A stretch of 64,000 nt of DNA from Acinetobacter sp. ANC 7912 (GCF_039862785.1 NZ_CP156795.1:2852001-2916000), one strand, 5' to 3'. Counted from the first letter of the stretch, positions 6,463-18,262 are shown. Made by a program: numbers and translations. Notes: generated from the sequence alone by a model not told the origin.

Positions 6463-9400
6463 TTACAGACCGTTAAACTCATCATTAAATGCTTGGCTCA
6501 GTGCTTGGTCAACATCAGAGAAGTTGTTGTGCAGTTCAAATTCTGCAGCTTCTGCTTCCTGACGACGACGTTCTAAGTGGTAAGCCAGACCTGTACCCGC
6601 TGGAATCAGACGACCTACAACCACGTTTTCTTTCAGACCGCGCAGATCATCTTCTTTACCTGTTACAGCCGCTTCAGTTAACACACGAGTAGTTTCCTGG
6701 AACGATGCAGCAGAGATGAACGAGTCAGTAGAAAGCGACGCTTTAGTGATACCCATCAACAAACGTTCAAACTTCGCAGGGAACTTGTTCTGAGCAAGCA
6801 GCGCTTGGTTCTCTTGAACAACGCGGATGTAATCCACTTGTTCGCCTTTGATGAAGCTAGAATCACCACCGTCGATGATTTCAACTTTACGCAGCATCTG
6901 ACGTACGATTACTTCGATGTGTTTATCGTTGATTTTTACACCTTGCAGACGGTAAACGTCCTGAACTTCGTTCACGATGTAGTTGGTCAACGCCACTTCA
7001 CCTTTCAGACGTAAGATGTCATGCGGGTTCTGTGGACCATCAGAAATGGTTTCACCACGGTTCACATGTTCACCTTCGAACACGTTGATGGTACGCCATT
7101 TCGGAATCAGTTCTTCATAAACTTCTGAACCGTCATCTGGAGTGATGACCAGACGGTTCTTACCTTTGGTCTCTTTACCGAAGCTTACGATACCAGACAC
7201 TTCTGCAAGGATCGCGTGTTCTTTCGGCTTACGTGCTTCGAACAAGTCAGCAACACGTGGCAGACCACCGGTAATATCACGAGTACGTGAAGATTCTTGT
7301 GGTACACGACCGATAACGTCACCCACACCAATAGTTTCGCCATCACGGACAGAAAGAATGGTGTTTTGTGGCAGGAAGTAGAACTGTTCACCGCCATCTA
7401 CTGTGTCAAGCACAACAGCTGGACGTAAATCTTTACCAGACGCTGGACGCGAAGTTACAGGCAAGATTTCAACAGTAGTCATACCTGTTGCATCATCAGT
7501 TTTCGATGTTGCAGTTACACCATCAGCGATTTGGCTGAAGCGAACTTTACCAGCAACTTCTGTAACCAGTGGATGTGTATGCGGATCCCAAGTTGCAACG
7601 ATACCGCCTGCTTCTACGCCTTCGCCATCCTTGATCAGGATAGATGCACCGTATGGCAGTTTGTAACGTTCGCGCTCACGACCGATCTCATCCGCGATAC
7701 CGATTTCACCAGAACGAGAAACAGATACCAGGTGACCTTTGGCATGCTGTACAGTTTTTACGTTGTGGAAACGTACTGTACCTTTGTTACGAACTTGTAC
7801 GCTGTTTGCAGCAGAAGTTCGGCTCGCAGCACCACCCACGTGGAAGGTACGCATGGTTAACTGTGTACCTGGTTCACCGATTGACTGAGCAGCCATTACA
7901 CCGACAGATTCACCTGGGTTCACCAAGTGACCGCGTGCAAGATCACGACCGTAACATTTCGCACAAACACCGAATGAAGATTCACAAGATACAACTGAAC
8001 GTACCTTCACTTCGTCGACACCTTGCTCTTCCAGGAAGTTTGCAAGTTTTTCGTCGATCAATGTGTTACGAGGCAGAATAACGTCTTCTGTACCTGGTTT
8101 CACAACATCTTCAGCAAGCACACGACCCAGTACTCGCGTACCCAGGTTCTCGATTACGTCACCGCCTTGAATGAACGGAGTCATCACCAGACCAGCATGT
8201 GTACCACAATCCGGCTCTGTGATGACCAAGTCTTGAGCAACATCTACCAGACGACGAGTCAGGTAACCGGAGTTCGCAGTTTTCAGTGCTGTATCGGCCA
8301 AACCTTTACGCGCACCGTGTGTTGAAATGAAGTACTGAAGTACGGTCAAACCTTCACGGAAGTTCGCTTTAATTGGGGTTTCGATGATCGAACCGTCCGG
8401 TTTCGCCATCAGACCACGCATACCAGCCAACTGACGAATCTGTGCCGCACTACCACGGGCACCAGAGTCAGACATCATGTAGATGCTGTTGAATGATTTC
8501 TGTTTCTCGTCTTCGCCCTGTTTGTTTTTCACAGTCACATAAGACAAGTTATCCATCATCGCTTTCGCTACCTGGTCGTTGGTACGTGCCCAGATATCCA
8601 CAACTTTGTTATAACGTTCGCCGGCAGTTACGAAACCTTGTTCGAACTGTTGCTCGATTTCACGAACTTCAGCTTCTGCTTTACCAATAATCGCTTGTTT
8701 TTGCGGTGGAATCAGCATGTCTTCCATACCAACCGAAACGCCTGAACGAGTCGCTTGACGGAAACCTAAGTACATCAATTGGTCAGCGAAGATAACAGTA
8801 TCTTTAAGACCGAGTTTACGGTAGCAAGAGTTGATGATTTTAGAGATGTTCTTTTTAGTCATCTCAACGTTGATTTGTTGGAAATCCATACCTTCTGGTA
8901 CAACTTCCCAAAGCAAGCAACGACCCGGTGTTGTGTCAACAATAATAGTTTGTTGTTCACGGTTACCGTTTTCATCAATTACAGTTTGGTGTACACGTGC
9001 TTTAACGCGAGCGTGTAGATCAACCTGACCAGTTGCAAGCGCACGGTTTACTTCGTCAGTATCTGCGAACACCATGCCTTCACCTTTGGCATTGATTGCA
9101 TCACGAGTGATGTAATACAAGCCCAAGACAACGTCCTGAGACGGTACGATGATTGGCTCACCGTTCGCTGGAGACAGAATGTTGTTGGTTGACATCATTA
9201 ACGCACGAGCTTCTAATTGAGCTTCAAGTGTTAATGGTACGTGTACCGCCATTTGGTCACCGTCGAAGTCGGCGTTGAACGCAGCACATACGAGTGGGTG
9301 AAGACGGATCGCTTTACCTTCAATCAGAATAGGTTCAAACGCTTGCAGACCTAGACGGTGAAGTGTCGGCGCACGGTTCAGCATCACTGGGTGCTGACGG

Positions 9401-10662
9401 ATCACAGATGCCAGTACGTCCCAAACTTCTGGAGTCTCGCGTTCAACCATTTTCTTCGCAGCTTTAATGGTTGTTGCTTGACCAGATGCTTGCAGTTTCG
9501 CAAAGATGAATGGCTTGAATAATTCAAGTGCCATTTTCTTCGGAAGACCACATTGGTGCAAACGCAGGCTTGGACCTACGGTAATTACCGAACGACCAGA
9601 GTAGTCAACACGTTTACCCAGCAAGTTCTGACGGAAACGACCTTGTTTACCTTTGATCATGTCTGCCAAAGATTTCAGAGGACGTTTGTTCGAACCAGTG
9701 ATGGCACGACCACGACGACCGTTATCCAGCAATGCATCGACAGACTCTTGCAGCATACGTTTTTCGTTACGTACGATGATGTCTGGAGCAGCAAGATCAA
9801 GAAGTCGTTTTAAACGGTTGTTACGGTTGATCACACGACGGTAAAGATCGTTCAGGTCAGAAGTCGCGAAACGACCACCTTCAAGAGGAACTAACGGACG
9901 AAGATCTGGTGGAAGTACTGGCAGTACATTCATCACCATCCATTCTGGCTTGTTGTTTGACTCTTTGAACGCTTCCATCAACTTCAGACGTTTAGACGCT
10001 TTTTTCAGCTTGGTTTCTGAAGTTGTGTTTGGAATTTCTTCACGCAGACGTGCGATTTCAGCTTCAAGATCGATGTCTTTTAACAGATCTTGAACCGCTT
10101 CTGCACCCATTTTCGCAGTGAATTCATCACCGTGTTCTTCTAACGCATTGAAGTATTCTTCATCGTTCAGAAGTTGGTATTTCTCGAATGGAGTCATACC
10201 TGGATCAGTTACTACATAAGATTCGAAATACAGTACGCGTTCGATATCACGTAGTGTCATATCAAGTAACAAACCGATACGGCTTGGTAATGATTTCAGG
10301 AACCAGATGTGTGCAACTGGAGAAGCCAGCTCGATGTGACCCATACGTTCACGACGAACTTTCGCAGTTGTTACTTCAACGCCACATTTTTCACAAATGA
10401 CGCCTTTGTATTTCATACGCTTGTATTTACCACACAAGCATTCGTAATCTTTTACTGGACCAAAGATTTTGGCACAGAACAAACCGTCACGCTCTGGCTT
10501 GAACGTACGGTAGTTGATTGTCTCTGGCTTTTTAACTTCACCGTGAGACCATGACTTAATCATTTCTGGTGACGCAAGACCAATACGGATGCGATCAAAC
10601 TCTACAGGAGCATGACCGTCAGAATCCGTCTTTTTGCGCATGATATCGAGCAAGTCTTTCAA
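6463..10662 (-). CDS. rpoC: DNA-directed RNA polymerase subunit beta'
   Basis: This is the 1399-residue beta' subunit. The N-terminal zinc-binding motif (CLCGKYKR then CEKCGVE) lies near residues 70-90. The active-site [11 protein letters not shown] metal-chelating loop is near residue 460, and a second zinc site has [11 protein letters not shown]. The open frame continues upstream to 10710, but homologues start at the [10 protein letters not shown] segment. A TTG at 10660-10662 sits eight bases after GGAG, so I take TTG as the start. It is the last gene of the operon, 139 bases after rpoB, with a palindromic repeat in that gap. Confidence 0.97.
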   Translation of the reverse strand: MKDLLDIMRKKTDSDGHAPVEFDRIRIGLASPEMIKSWSHGEVKKPETINYRTFKPERDGLFCAKIFGPVKDYECLCGKYKRMKYKGVICEKCGVEVTTAKVRRERMGHIELASPVAHIWFLKSLPSRIGLLLDMTLRDIERVLYFESYVVTDPGMTPFEKYQLLNDEEYFNALEEHGDEFTAKMGAEAVQDLLKDIDLEAEIARLREEIPNTTSETKLKKASKRLKLMEAFKESNNKPEWMVMNVLPVLPPDLRPLVPLEGGRFATSDLNDLYRRVINRNNRLKRLLDLAAPDIIVRNEKRMLQESVDALLDNGRRGRAITGSNKRPLKSLADMIKGKQGRFRQNLLGKRVDYSGRSVITVGPSLRLHQCGLPKKMALELFKPFIFAKLQASGQATTIKAAKKMVERETPEVWDVLASVIRQHPVMLNRAPTLHRLGLQAFEPILIEGKAIRLHPLVCAAFNADFDGDQMAVHVPLTLEAQLEARALMMSTNNILSPANGEPIIVPSQDVVLGLYYITRDAINAKGEGMVFADTDEVNRALATGQVDLHARVKARVHQTVIDENGNREQQTIIVDTTPGRCLLWEVVPEGMDFQQINVEMTKKNISKIINSCYRKLGLKDTVIFADQLMYLGFRQATRSGVSVGMEDMLIPPQKQAIIGKAEAEVREIEQQFEQGFVTAGERYNKVVDIWARTNDQVAKAMMDNLSYVTVKNKQGEDEKQKSFNSIYMMSDSGARGSAAQIRQLAGMRGLMAKPDGSIIETPIKANFREGLTVLQYFISTHGARKGLADTALKTANSGYLTRRLVDVAQDLVITEPDCGTHAGLVMTPFIQGGDVIENLGTRVLGRVLAEDVVKPGTEDVILPRNTLIDEKLANFLEEQGVDEVKVRSVVSCESSFGVCAKCYGRDLARGHLVNPGESVGVMAAQSIGEPGTQLTMRTFHVGGAASRTSAANSVQVRNKGTVRFHNVKTVQHAKGHLVSVSRSGEIGIADEIGRERERYKLPYGASILIKDGEGVEAGGIVATWDPHTHPLVTEVAGKVRFSQIADGVTATSKTDDATGMTTVEILPVTSRPASGKDLRPAVVLDTVDGGEQFYFLPQNTILSVRDGETIGVGDVIGRVPQESSRTRDITGGLPRVADLFEARKPKEHAILAEVSGIVSFGKETKGKNRLVITPDDGSEVYEELIPKWRTINVFEGEHVNRGETISDGPQNPHDILRLKGEVALTNYIVNEVQDVYRLQGVKINDKHIEVIVRQMLRKVEIIDGGDSSFIKGEQVDYIRVVQENQALLAQNKFPAKFERLLMGITKASLSTDSFISAASFQETTRVLTEAAVTGKEDDLRGLKENVVVGRLIPAGTGLAYHLERRRQEAEAAEFELHNNFSDVDQALSQAFNDEFNGL

Positions 10663-10737
10663 TTTTTTTCTCCGTGTGTCGAGGAGATTTTCACTTCCCG
10701 ACTGGGTCACAAATATTGTTTTTTAACTGAAATCTGG

Positions 10738-10799
10738 AATCTCCCCTTCCCTCCTTTCGAAGGAAGCCCCTCTTTAGCAAAGAGGGGTTTGGGGAGATT
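10738..10799. repeat. nested palindromic repeat between rpoB and rpoC
   Basis: The outer arms AATCTCCCC (10738-10746) and GGGGAGATT (10791-10799) enclose two further hairpins: TCCTT-TCG-AAGGA (10752-10764) and CCCCTCTTT-AGC-AAAGAGGGG (10767-10787). The whole 62 bases can fold as a three-way junction on either strand. It looks like a dispersed intergenic palindromic element of Acinetobacter rather than operon-specific control, but it is transcribed within rpoBC and could influence mRNA processing. Confidence 0.75.
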
Positions 10800-10801
10800 A
10801 C

Positions 10802-13800
10802 TTAGTCACCATTTTTCAGTTCAATGTTGATACCTAAAGAACGGATCTCTTTGGTCAATACGTTGAACGATTCAGGCATACCTGGGTCCATGTAATGGTT
10901 ACCATCTACAATGTTCTTATAGATACGGGTACGACCTTCAACGTCATCCGACTTCACAGTAAGCATTTCTTGAAGGGTATATGCTGCACCGTATGCTTCC
11001 AGTGCCCATACTTCCATCTCACCGAAACGCTGACCACCGAATTGAGCTTTACCACCCAGCGGTTGTTGCGTTACTAGAGAGTAAGAACCAGTAGAACGCG
11101 CATGCATCTTGTCGTCAACCAAGTGGTTCAGTTTCAGCATGTACATGTAACCTACAGTTACAGGACGGTCGAAACGTTCACCAGTACGGCCATCATACAG
11201 TACTGTTTGACCAGTACGTGACAGTCCGCCAAGTTCTAACAACTCTTTGATTTGTGATTCTTCTGCACCGTCGAATACAGGCGTTGCCAGAGGAACACCT
11301 TTACGCAGATTACCCGCCAGTGCCAAGATTTCATCATCAGTCAGGCTATCAAGATCTTCTTGCTTGCCACCAACCTTGTTGTAAATCTTGTCTAGGAAGT
11401 CACGCAGTTCAGCGATTTGGCGCTGTTCTTTCAGCATCTTGTCGATTTGATCGCCAAGACCTTTTGCAGCCATACCCAAGTGAGTTTCCAGAATCTGACC
11501 GACGTTCATACGTGATGGTACACCCAGCGGGTTAAGTACGACATCAACTGGAACACCGTTAGCATCGTGCGGCATGTCTTCTACAGGCAAGATGTTAGAT
11601 ACCACACCCTTGTTACCGTGACGACCCGCCATCTTATCACCAGGCTGGATGCGACGTTTAACAGCTAAGTAAACTTTAACAACTTTCAGAACACCAGTCG
11701 TCAGTTCATCACCAGTAGAAAGTTTGCGTTTCTTCTCAGCAAATTTCTCGTCGATCTCTTGGCTCTTCTCTTTCAGGAAGACCTGGATCTGTGTCAAACG
11801 TTCAGCAATTGCTTCGTCTGCAGGCTGGATCTCAAGAAGATCAACAAGTTCCAGACCAGACAGTACTTCTTCAGTCAGCTTGTCGCCGCGTTTAGTTGTA
11901 CCACCACCGTTAGATTCTTGACCTTTCAGCAAGCGGACAATACGTTCACGTGCAGCTTCTTCGAAGATTTTGAACTCTTCTTTCAAGTCTTTACGGTAAG
12001 CATCAAGCTGAGCTTTTTCAATTGCTTGAGCACGTTCGTCTTTTTCAAGACCATCACGTGTAAACACTTGAACGTCGATGACTGTACCTTTAGTACCTGA
12101 TGGAACGCGTAAAGAAGAATCTTTCACGTCAGCTGCTTTTTCACCGAAGATTGCACGAAGCAGTTTTTCTTCAGGAGTCAGCTGAGTTTCACCTTTAGGC
12201 GTTACTTTACCAACCAGGATGTCACCCGCTGTTACTTCAGCACCGATGTAAACGATACCTGATTCGTCCAGTTTAGAAAGCGCAGCTTCACCCACGTTCG
12301 GGATATCGGCAGTGATTTCTTCAGCACCCAGTTTCGTATCACGTGCAACACATGACAGTTCCTGGATGTGGATCGAAGTCAGACGGTCTTCTTGTAGAAC
12401 ACGCTCAGAAAGCAAGATCGAGTCTTCGTAGTTGTAACCGTTCCAAGTCATGAACGCTACGCGCATGTTTTGACCCAGTGCCAGCTCACCGCCATCAGTA
12501 GATGGACCATCAGCCAGAACGTCACCACGACCTACTTGATCACCCAGTTTCACTAGAACTTTCTGGTTGATACAGGTGTTCTGGTTAGAACGTGTGTATT
12601 TGATCAGGTTGTAGATATCTACACCTGCTTCACCCGCAACCATTTCGTCTTCATTGACACGAATCACGACACGAGAAGCATCAACATATTCGATACGACC
12701 ACCACGTTTCGCAAGCACACACACACCAGAGTCACGTGCTACGTTTGCTTCCATACCAGTACCAACAAGCGGCTTGTCAGCGATCAGGGTAGGAACAGCC
12801 TGACGTTGCATGTTTGAACCCATCAATGCACGGTTCGCGTCATCGTGTTCAAGGAACGGAATCAGCGATGCTGCTACAGATACGACCTGCTGAGCAGATA
12901 CATCCATGTGGGTTACTTTTTCTGGTGGAATACGTACGAATTCACCTTGGTAACGTACAGATACGAATTCTTCAGTCAGGTTACCGTCTTTATCTACAGC
13001 AGAGTCGGCCTGTGCAATTACAGTGCCTACTTCTTCAATTGCAGACAGGTATTCAACTTCGTCAGTTACACGGCCATCAACCACTTTACGGTATGGAGTT
13101 TCCAGGAAACCGAAGTTGTTACATTTCGCGTAAACAGACAGCGAGTTGATCAAACCAATGTTTGGACCTTCAGGTGTTTCAATTGGACATACACGACCGT
13201 AGTGAGTTTGGTGTACGTCACGTACTTCGAAGCCCGCACGTTCACGAGTCAAACCACCAGGCCCAAGCGCTGATACACGACGTTTGTGTGTAATTTCAGA
13301 CAATGGGTTGTTTTGGTCCATGAACTGAGACAACTGGCTTGAACCAAAGAATTCTTTGATTGCAGCAGCCACTGGCTTCGCGTTGATCAGGTCTTGCGGA
13401 GACAGGTTGTCAGTTTCAGCTTGAGACAGACGTTCTTTAACCGCACGTTCTACGCGAACCAGACCTACACGGAATTGGTTCTCAGTCATTTCACCAACTG
13501 AACGTACACGACGGTTACCCAAGTGGTCGATATCGTCGACTTCACCTTTACCGTTACGGATCTCTACTAATGTTTTAAGAACATCAGTGATATCTTCATT
13601 CGAGAGAATGCCTTCAACTTCGCGAGACTTCTGGTCAGTACCAACAGCATATGGACGACCCAGACGACGGTTGAACTTCATACGGCCGACTGGAGACAGG
13701 TCATAACGTTCAGAAGAGAAGAACAGGTTATTGAACAGGTTCTCAGCAGCTTCTTTTGTCGGTGGCTCACCTGGACGCATGACTTTATAGATTTCTACAA

Positions 13801-14890
13801 GCGCTTCTTCACGATCTTTAGTCAGGTCAGCACGTAATGTGTCAGCAATGAACGGACCGCGGTCGATGTCGTTAGTGAACAGGATGTTGAACTGTTTTAC
13901 GCCGCCCTCAGCGATTTTCACCATGATTTCATGGCTAAGCACAGTGTTCGCAGAGATTACTTCGCCATCTTTCAGCGCGATGTCTTCAGCAGTGATACGT
14001 TCGTACAGGTACTCATCTGGTACAGACAGTTTCTCAAGGCCTGCCGCTTCCATTTGACGTACGTGACGTGCGTTGATACGTTTACCTTGTTCAACAATCA
14101 CTTTGCCGTCTTTGTCAGCAATGTCGAATTGCGCCATTTCGCCACGCAGGCGTTCTGGAATAAGGTCGATCTGATAGCTGCCCATGTCCAGGTAAACAGG
14201 AACTTTCTCGTAGAACATGTCGAGAATTTGTTCGTTATTGTAACCCAGCGCACGAAGCACCACAGTTGCAAGAAGTTTACGACGACGGTCGATACGTACG
14301 TATACAAGGTCTTTAGCATCGAATTCGAAGTCTAACCATGAACCACGGTAAGGGATGATACGTGCTGAATAAAGCACTTTACCACTTGAGTGAGTCTTAC
14401 CTTTATCGTGGTCGAAGAATACGCCTGGTGAACGGTGTAACTGAGATACGATGACACGTTCAGTACCGTTGATCACAAAAGTACCGTTCTCAGTCATCAA
14501 AGGCATTTCGCCCATGTAGACTTCTTGTTCACGTACGTCTTTAATTGATTTAGTTTCGCGATCTTTCAGGATCAGGCGAATTTTCACACGCATTGGCGCT
14601 GCATAAGTTGAGCCACGAAGGATACATTCGCGTACATCAAACTCAGGCTTACCAAGACTATACTCAACAAATTCTAAAGCAGCATTGCCAGAATAACTTT
14701 CAATAGGAAAAACTGAACGAAATGCGGCTTGGAGACCGATATCTTCGCGGTTTTTTGGTGATTTGCCATCTTGTAAGAAGGTTCTGTACGAGTCGACTTG
14801 GATCGCGAGCAAGTACGGAACATCCATTACGCTAGGCAATTTACCAAAATTCTTACGGATCCGTTTCTTTTCGGTATATGAGTATGCCAT
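10802..14890 (-). CDS. rpoB: DNA-directed RNA polymerase subunit beta
   Basis: This 1362-residue beta subunit has the length usual for Acinetobacter. The start is the ATG at 14890 ([13 protein letters not shown]), with an AGGA ribosome-binding site. The frame is open upstream to 14971, but that extension is not part of the family. The rifampicin-binding region ([19 protein letters not shown] then SALGPGGL) carries the sensitive-type Asp, His and Ser at the main resistance positions. The conserved [13 protein letters not shown] motif lies in the C-terminal half. It is co-transcribed with rpoC. Confidence 0.98.
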   Translation of the reverse strand: MAYSYTEKKRIRKNFGKLPSVMDVPYLLAIQVDSYRTFLQDGKSPKNREDIGLQAAFRSVFPIESYSGNAALEFVEYSLGKPEFDVRECILRGSTYAAPMRVKIRLILKDRETKSIKDVREQEVYMGEMPLMTENGTFVINGTERVIVSQLHRSPGVFFDHDKGKTHSSGKVLYSARIIPYRGSWLDFEFDAKDLVYVRIDRRRKLLATVVLRALGYNNEQILDMFYEKVPVYLDMGSYQIDLIPERLRGEMAQFDIADKDGKVIVEQGKRINARHVRQMEAAGLEKLSVPDEYLYERITAEDIALKDGEVISANTVLSHEIMVKIAEGGVKQFNILFTNDIDRGPFIADTLRADLTKDREEALVEIYKVMRPGEPPTKEAAENLFNNLFFSSERYDLSPVGRMKFNRRLGRPYAVGTDQKSREVEGILSNEDITDVLKTLVEIRNGKGEVDDIDHLGNRRVRSVGEMTENQFRVGLVRVERAVKERLSQAETDNLSPQDLINAKPVAAAIKEFFGSSQLSQFMDQNNPLSEITHKRRVSALGPGGLTRERAGFEVRDVHQTHYGRVCPIETPEGPNIGLINSLSVYAKCNNFGFLETPYRKVVDGRVTDEVEYLSAIEEVGTVIAQADSAVDKDGNLTEEFVSVRYQGEFVRIPPEKVTHMDVSAQQVVSVAASLIPFLEHDDANRALMGSNMQRQAVPTLIADKPLVGTGMEANVARDSGVCVLAKRGGRIEYVDASRVVIRVNEDEMVAGEAGVDIYNLIKYTRSNQNTCINQKVLVKLGDQVGRGDVLADGPSTDGGELALGQNMRVAFMTWNGYNYEDSILLSERVLQEDRLTSIHIQELSCVARDTKLGAEEITADIPNVGEAALSKLDESGIVYIGAEVTAGDILVGKVTPKGETQLTPEEKLLRAIFGEKAADVKDSSLRVPSGTKGTVIDVQVFTRDGLEKDERAQAIEKAQLDAYRKDLKEEFKIFEEAARERIVRLLKGQESNGGGTTKRGDKLTEEVLSGLELVDLLEIQPADEAIAERLTQIQVFLKEKSQEIDEKFAEKKRKLSTGDELTTGVLKVVKVYLAVKRRIQPGDKMAGRHGNKGVVSNILPVEDMPHDANGVPVDVVLNPLGVPSRMNVGQILETHLGMAAKGLGDQIDKMLKEQRQIAELRDFLDKIYNKVGGKQEDLDSLTDDEILALAGNLRKGVPLATPVFDGAEESQIKELLELGGLSRTGQTVLYDGRTGERFDRPVTVGYMYMLKLNHLVDDKMHARSTGSYSLVTQQPLGGKAQFGGQRFGEMEVWALEAYGAAYTLQEMLTVKSDDVEGRTRIYKNIVDGNHYMDPGMPESFNVLTKEIRSLGINIELKNGD

Positions 14891-15004
14891 CTGGAGTCCT
14901 CGGAAAGTGTAAACTGAACCCGCCTGCAGAACGGGTTCAGAAGGAATTACGCAGGCCGATATGGCCACCACTCTTTACAAATGCTGCAATTTTTAGTGGT
15001 ATTA

Positions 15005-15049
15005 AAACGCTTAACAATATTTTTTACTGAAAAATATTGGTAAGCGTTT
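15005..15049 (-). promoter_or_regulatory. long hairpin in the rplL-rpoB intergenic region, candidate RNase III site
   Basis: AAACGCTTA-A-CAATATTTTT pairs with AAAAATATTG-G-TAAGCGTTT around a five-base loop, giving a stem of about 20 bp with one internal mismatch. It lacks a T-run on either side, so it is not a standard terminator. In E. coli the equivalent gap holds an attenuator followed by an RNase III processing hairpin. The same order is seen here, which suggests the same role. Confidence 0.6.
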
Positions 15050-15120
15050 GATCATTTATGTTTGTTTTTAATTTGTATGAATTTATATCATGCAAACAAA
15101 AATCGAGCCGATTATTGTAA

Positions 15121-15154
15121 CGCAAAAAGGCTGATGACCCAAGAGCCATCAGCC
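15121..15154 (-). terminator. attenuator-like terminator between rplL and rpoB
   Basis: On the minus strand GGCTGATG pairs with CATCAGCC and is followed by TTTTT. It lies about 45 bases after the rplL stop. Because rpoBC must still be transcribed, it should terminate only partly, which would set the known excess of L7/L12 over RNA polymerase. A second hairpin (CGGCTCC with GGAACCG, 15162-15188) lies between it and rplL. Confidence 0.8.
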
Positions 15155-15197
15155 AATTTTTGGAACCGATTATAAAAAAACCGGCTCCTTTAAGAAA

Positions 15198-15569
15198 TTA
15201 CTTAAGTGTAACTGTAGCACCAGCTTCTTCAAGTTTCTTCTTAAGTTCTTCGCCTTCTTCTTTAGAAACGCCTTCTTTAAGAACTGAAGGAGCGCTTTCA
15301 ACAAGATCTTTCGCTTCTTTAAGACCAAGACCAGTAGCTTCACGAACTGCTTTAATTACAGCAACTTTGTTACCACCGAAAGAAGTCAACTCAACGTTGA
15401 ATTCTGATTGTTCTTCAGCAGCAGCAGCGCCAGCGCCTGGAGCAGCAGCAACAGCTACAGCAGCAGCAGATACGTTGAATTTTTCTTCAAAAGCAGAGAT
15501 CAGTTCAACAAGTTCAAGAACAGTTTTTTCTGCAACTGCGTTTAGGATTTCTTCGTTAGTTAAAGCCAT
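15198..15569 (-). CDS. rplL: 50S ribosomal protein L7/L12
   Basis: This 123-residue stalk protein has an N-terminal dimerisation helix (residues 1-35), an Ala-rich flexible hinge (about 37-56, with [15 protein letters not shown]) and a C-terminal factor-binding domain ([20 protein letters not shown]). It recruits and stimulates translation GTPases. It follows rplJ by 48 bases in the same transcript and precedes the attenuator hairpin before rpoB. Confidence 0.98.
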   Translation of the reverse strand: MALTNEEILNAVAEKTVLELVELISAFEEKFNVSAAAVAVAAAPGAGAAAAEEQSEFNVELTSFGGNKVAVIKAVREATGLGLKEAKDLVESAPSVLKEGVSKEEGEELKKKLEEAGATVTLK

Positions 15570-15617
15570 GAGAATAACTCCAAATGGAAATTGAATGGTG
15601 TGGAAATAAGTTTAAGC

Positions 15618-16124
15618 TTAAGCTGCTTCTGACTCGTTTTTCTCTTTGAGTGCTGTAAGCAAGCGACCCAGTTTCGAAATAGGAGCTTGAAGAACGTTTG
15701 CAAGCATAGTAAGCGCTTTTTCTTGGTTCGGAAGGTTTGCGATCACGCTAACTTCAGCACCTTTGTAAAGCTTGCCGTCAAATGCAGCAGCTTTAAGCTC
15801 AAATGCTTTGTTAGTTTTAGCAAATTCTTCGAACAAACGAGCAGCAGCACCCATGTCGTCTTCAGAAGTTGAGAAGCCTAAGATTGTTGGGCCAACAAGG
15901 TCGTCATTCAAGATAGTGAATTGAGTATCTTGAAGAGCACGTTTAGCCAGAGTGTTACGCACGATACGTGTGTGAACACCTAGTTTACGAGCTTCAACAC
16001 GTAGAGCAGTTAATTGCTCAACTGTTAAACCTTGGTAGTCAGCAACAACAGCAGAGAACGCTTTAGAAGCAACTTCACTTACTTCTGCAACGATCTGTTT
16101 TTTGCCTTCGATAAGAAGAGCCAT
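15618..16124 (-). CDS. rplJ: 50S ribosomal protein L10
   Basis: This 168-residue protein anchors the L7/L12 dimers to the ribosomal stalk. The start is the ATG at 16124 (MALLIEGKKQIV) behind a strong TAGGAGG site. The open frame reaches 16154 without family support. The N-terminal rRNA-binding domain has ADYQGLTVEQLTALR, and the C-terminal helix that carries L7/L12 ends in KEKNESEAA. L10 (with L7/L12) usually represses its own translation by binding the leader, which here is long and structured (16125-16473). Confidence 0.97.
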   Translation of the reverse strand: MALLIEGKKQIVAEVSEVASKAFSAVVADYQGLTVEQLTALRVEARKLGVHTRIVRNTLAKRALQDTQFTILNDDLVGPTILGFSTSEDDMGAAARLFEEFAKTNKAFELKAAAFDGKLYKGAEVSVIANLPNQEKALTMLANVLQAPISKLGRLLTALKEKNESEAA

Positions 16125-16473
16125 TGTAAAACCTCCTAACGGTGATTTATGCATTCAAAGGAATGCACTCCCAATTCGTAAATCCATCACTGGACTTACA
16201 CGCGGAGGAGGAAGTAAATCACACCACCGCGTCTACGCAGGCTGGGTTATTAAGAGAGAAGCATAAAACTCCCCTCGCCTGAGGTCTTTGACGCTGATAA
16301 ATTCTCATTTATCAATTCAAAGTCTGCCTGAGGGGCGGTCAGCAAAGCATGCTTTGCCGACCCGCAAGACGAGAAGCTATGCTTCGAGTGAAGCTATTTC
16401 TCTTCTTGCGTAAGTTTTAAAGCAGCGCTTTAAAACTTACTCAGGGCTTTAAAATTCTTTTTTAATCTTTCGA
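16125..16473 (-). promoter_or_regulatory. rplA-rplJ intergenic leader, highly structured, probable L10 autoregulatory region
   Basis: These 349 bases contain no gene but at least five hairpins. They are a perfect 14-bp stem (16410-16440), a REP-like palindrome (16367-16392), a near-perfect stem (16337-16362, GGTCaGCAAAGC arms), a multi-part hairpin closing CCCCTC with GAGGGG (16271-16335), and stems at 16178-16199 and 16150-16167 close to the rplJ ribosome-binding site. None has a terminator T-run. L10-leader control is established in gammaproteobacteria. The actual binding hairpin here is inferred, most likely among the ones nearest rplJ. Confidence 0.6.
16367..16392. repeat. REP-like palindrome, copy in the rplA-rplJ gap
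   Basis: AGACGAGAAGCTATGCTTCG with its downstream flank resembles the two repeats at 36369 and 36461: an AGAC(A/G)AG head, a small palindrome, then CG and a short purine-rich tail. This copy has the most diverged tail. Confidence 0.5.
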
Positions 16474-17169
16474 TTAAGCAGAAACGTTGTTTACGTCGAT
16501 AGTCAGACCTGGGCCCATAGTAGAGCTCAGAGTGATTTTCTTGATATAAACACCTTTAGAAGTCGCAGGTTTTGCTTTCTTCAGGTCAGCTACAAGAGCT
16601 TCAACGTTTGAACGAACAGCTTCAGCAGTGAAACCTACTTGACCGATCGCAGCGTGGATAATACCCGCTTTGTCTACACGGTAACGTGCTTGACCAGCTT
16701 TTGCATTTTTAACTGCAGTAGCAACGTCAGGAGTTACAGTACCCACTTTAGGGTTTGGCATTAAGCCACGTGGACCAAGGATAGTACCCAGTTTACCAAC
16801 AACGCGCATTGCATCAGGAGCAGCAATAACTACGTCGAAGTCCAGGTTTCCGCCTTGGATGCTTTCAGCAAGATCGTCGAAACCAACAACATCTGCACCA
16901 GCTTCTTTCGCAGCTTCAGCAGCAGCGCCTTGAGCGAATACAGCTACACGTACAGTTTTACCAGTACCTGCAGGAAGAGTAGTCGCACCACGAACAACCT
17001 GGTCAGATTTACGAGGGTCAACGCCTAGGTTAACCGCGATATCCAAAGATTCTTTGAATTTCGCAGCTGGAAGGCTGTTAAGAACTTGTACTGCTTCTTC
17101 CAAAGAGTAAACTTTGTTTGCTTCTACAGCAGCAGCAATGGCTTTTTGACGTTTAGTTAACTTTGCCAT
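16474..17169 (-). CDS. rplA: 50S ribosomal protein L1
   Basis: This 231-residue L1 is full length. The conserved [13 protein letters not shown] stretch lies near residues 132-145, and the C-terminal [15 protein letters not shown] signature is intact. L1 forms the mobile stalk at the tRNA exit site and classically represses the rplK-rplA mRNA by binding near its start. It begins three bases after the rplK stop, so the two are translationally linked. Confidence 0.98.
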   Translation of the reverse strand: MAKLTKRQKAIAAAVEANKVYSLEEAVQVLNSLPAAKFKESLDIAVNLGVDPRKSDQVVRGATTLPAGTGKTVRVAVFAQGAAAEAAKEAGADVVGFDDLAESIQGGNLDFDVVIAAPDAMRVVGKLGTILGPRGLMPNPKVGTVTPDVATAVKNAKAGQARYRVDKAGIIHAAIGQVGFTAEAVRSNVEALVADLKKAKPATSKGVYIKKITLSSTMGPGLTIDVNNVSA

Positions 17170-17172
17170 GTC

Positions 17173-17601
17173 TTATAGCTCCACTTCCAAGCCCATAGAA
17201 CGTGCAGAACCAGCGATGGTACGAACACGCGCGTCTAAATCAGCACCAGTCAAGTCTGGTTCTTTAGTAGTCGCGATTTCTTCTAACTGAGCACGAGTCA
17301 ACTTACCAACTTTAGTTTTGTTAGGTACAGCTGAACCTTTTTGGATACCAGCAGCTTTCTTAAGAAGAATAGCAGCAGGTGGAGTTTTCATGATGAATGT
17401 GAACGACTTGTCGTTGTACACAGTGATCACGACTGGGATTGGCAGACCTGGTTCAACTTTCTGAGTTGCAGCGTTGAACTCTTTACAGAACGCCATGATG
17501 TTAACACCACGTTGACCCAATGCAGGACCAATAGGTGGAGATGGATTCGCTTTACCAGCTGGAACTTGCAGCTTGATATAGCCGTCAATCTTCTTAGCCA
17601 T
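17173..17601 (-). CDS. rplK: 50S ribosomal protein L11
   Basis: This 142-residue L11 has the N-terminal [15 protein letters not shown] motif (about residues 22-36), which is the thiopeptide and release-factor region, and a C-terminal 23S-rRNA-binding domain. It takes part in GTPase-centre function and RelA signalling. It is the first gene of the rplKA pair, 120 bases after nusG. That gap holds a GTAACG/CGTTAC hairpin that could belong to the L1 control region, though I cannot identify the binding site. Confidence 0.98.
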   Translation of the reverse strand: MAKKIDGYIKLQVPAGKANPSPPIGPALGQRGVNIMAFCKEFNAATQKVEPGLPIPVVITVYNDKSFTFIMKTPPAAILLKKAAGIQKGSAVPNKTKVGKLTRAQLEEIATTKEPDLTGADLDARVRTIAGSARSMGLEVEL

Positions 17602-17721
17602 TTCAAATTACCTCTGGGTACAAACGCCGCTAGGCTCCCCAATGATTTCCAAGTAACGAGACACCGTTACAACAACAATGCCCGATTCTCAAAGAAATCG
17701 AGCGTTTCCCACCAATCCAGA

Positions 17722-18255
17722 TTAAATTGTTTTTTCGACTTGGCGAAATTCCAATTCAACCTGAGTTGGACGGTTAAATACATTAATAGTCAGCGTTAAG
17801 CGTGACTTATCGTACTGAACTTCTTCCACCACACCTTTAAAGTCTGTGAATGGACCGTCAATAACGAGTAATTCTTCGCCTGGCTCAAACATTGTCTTAG
17901 GACGAGGTGCTTCACCAGTATTGCGTACACGTGCAAGAATCGCGTCAGCTTCTTTTTGCGTAATTGGGGCAGGTTTTTCTGCTGTACCACCAATGAAACC
18001 AAGCACTTTTGGACATTCTTTCACAATGTGCCAAGTTTCGTCGTTCATTTCCATTTCGACTAATACATAGCCTGGGAAGAACTTACGCTCTGATTTACGT
18101 TTCTTACCATCCTTCATTTCTACCACTTCTTCGGTAGGAACAAGGACTTCACCAAACTTATCGGCTACAGCGCTACGCTGGATTCGATCATTAAGCGAAC
18201 GCATCACTTGTTTTTCATAGCCCGAGTAGGCATGAATAATGTACCAACGTTTCAT
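17722..18255 (-). CDS. nusG: transcription termination/antitermination protein NusG
   Basis: This 177-residue protein has an N-terminal NGN domain (WYIIHAYSGYEKQV, residues 3-16) that binds RNA polymerase, and a C-terminal KOW domain (GPFTDFKGVVEEV) that binds Rho or ribosomal S10. It is standard length with no insertions. It follows secE by seven bases in the usual secE-nusG pair. Confidence 0.98.
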   Translation of the reverse strand: MKRWYIIHAYSGYEKQVMRSLNDRIQRSAVADKFGEVLVPTEEVVEMKDGKKRKSERKFFPGYVLVEMEMNDETWHIVKECPKVLGFIGGTAEKPAPITQKEADAILARVRNTGEAPRPKTMFEPGEELLVIDGPFTDFKGVVEEVQYDKSRLTLTINVFNRPTQVELEFRQVEKTI

Positions 18256-18262
18256 AGCTCTC

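Noticed and set aside
14891-14971. 27-residue extension of RpoB
   Set aside because: No family member has it, and the ATG at 14890 has its own ribosome-binding site.
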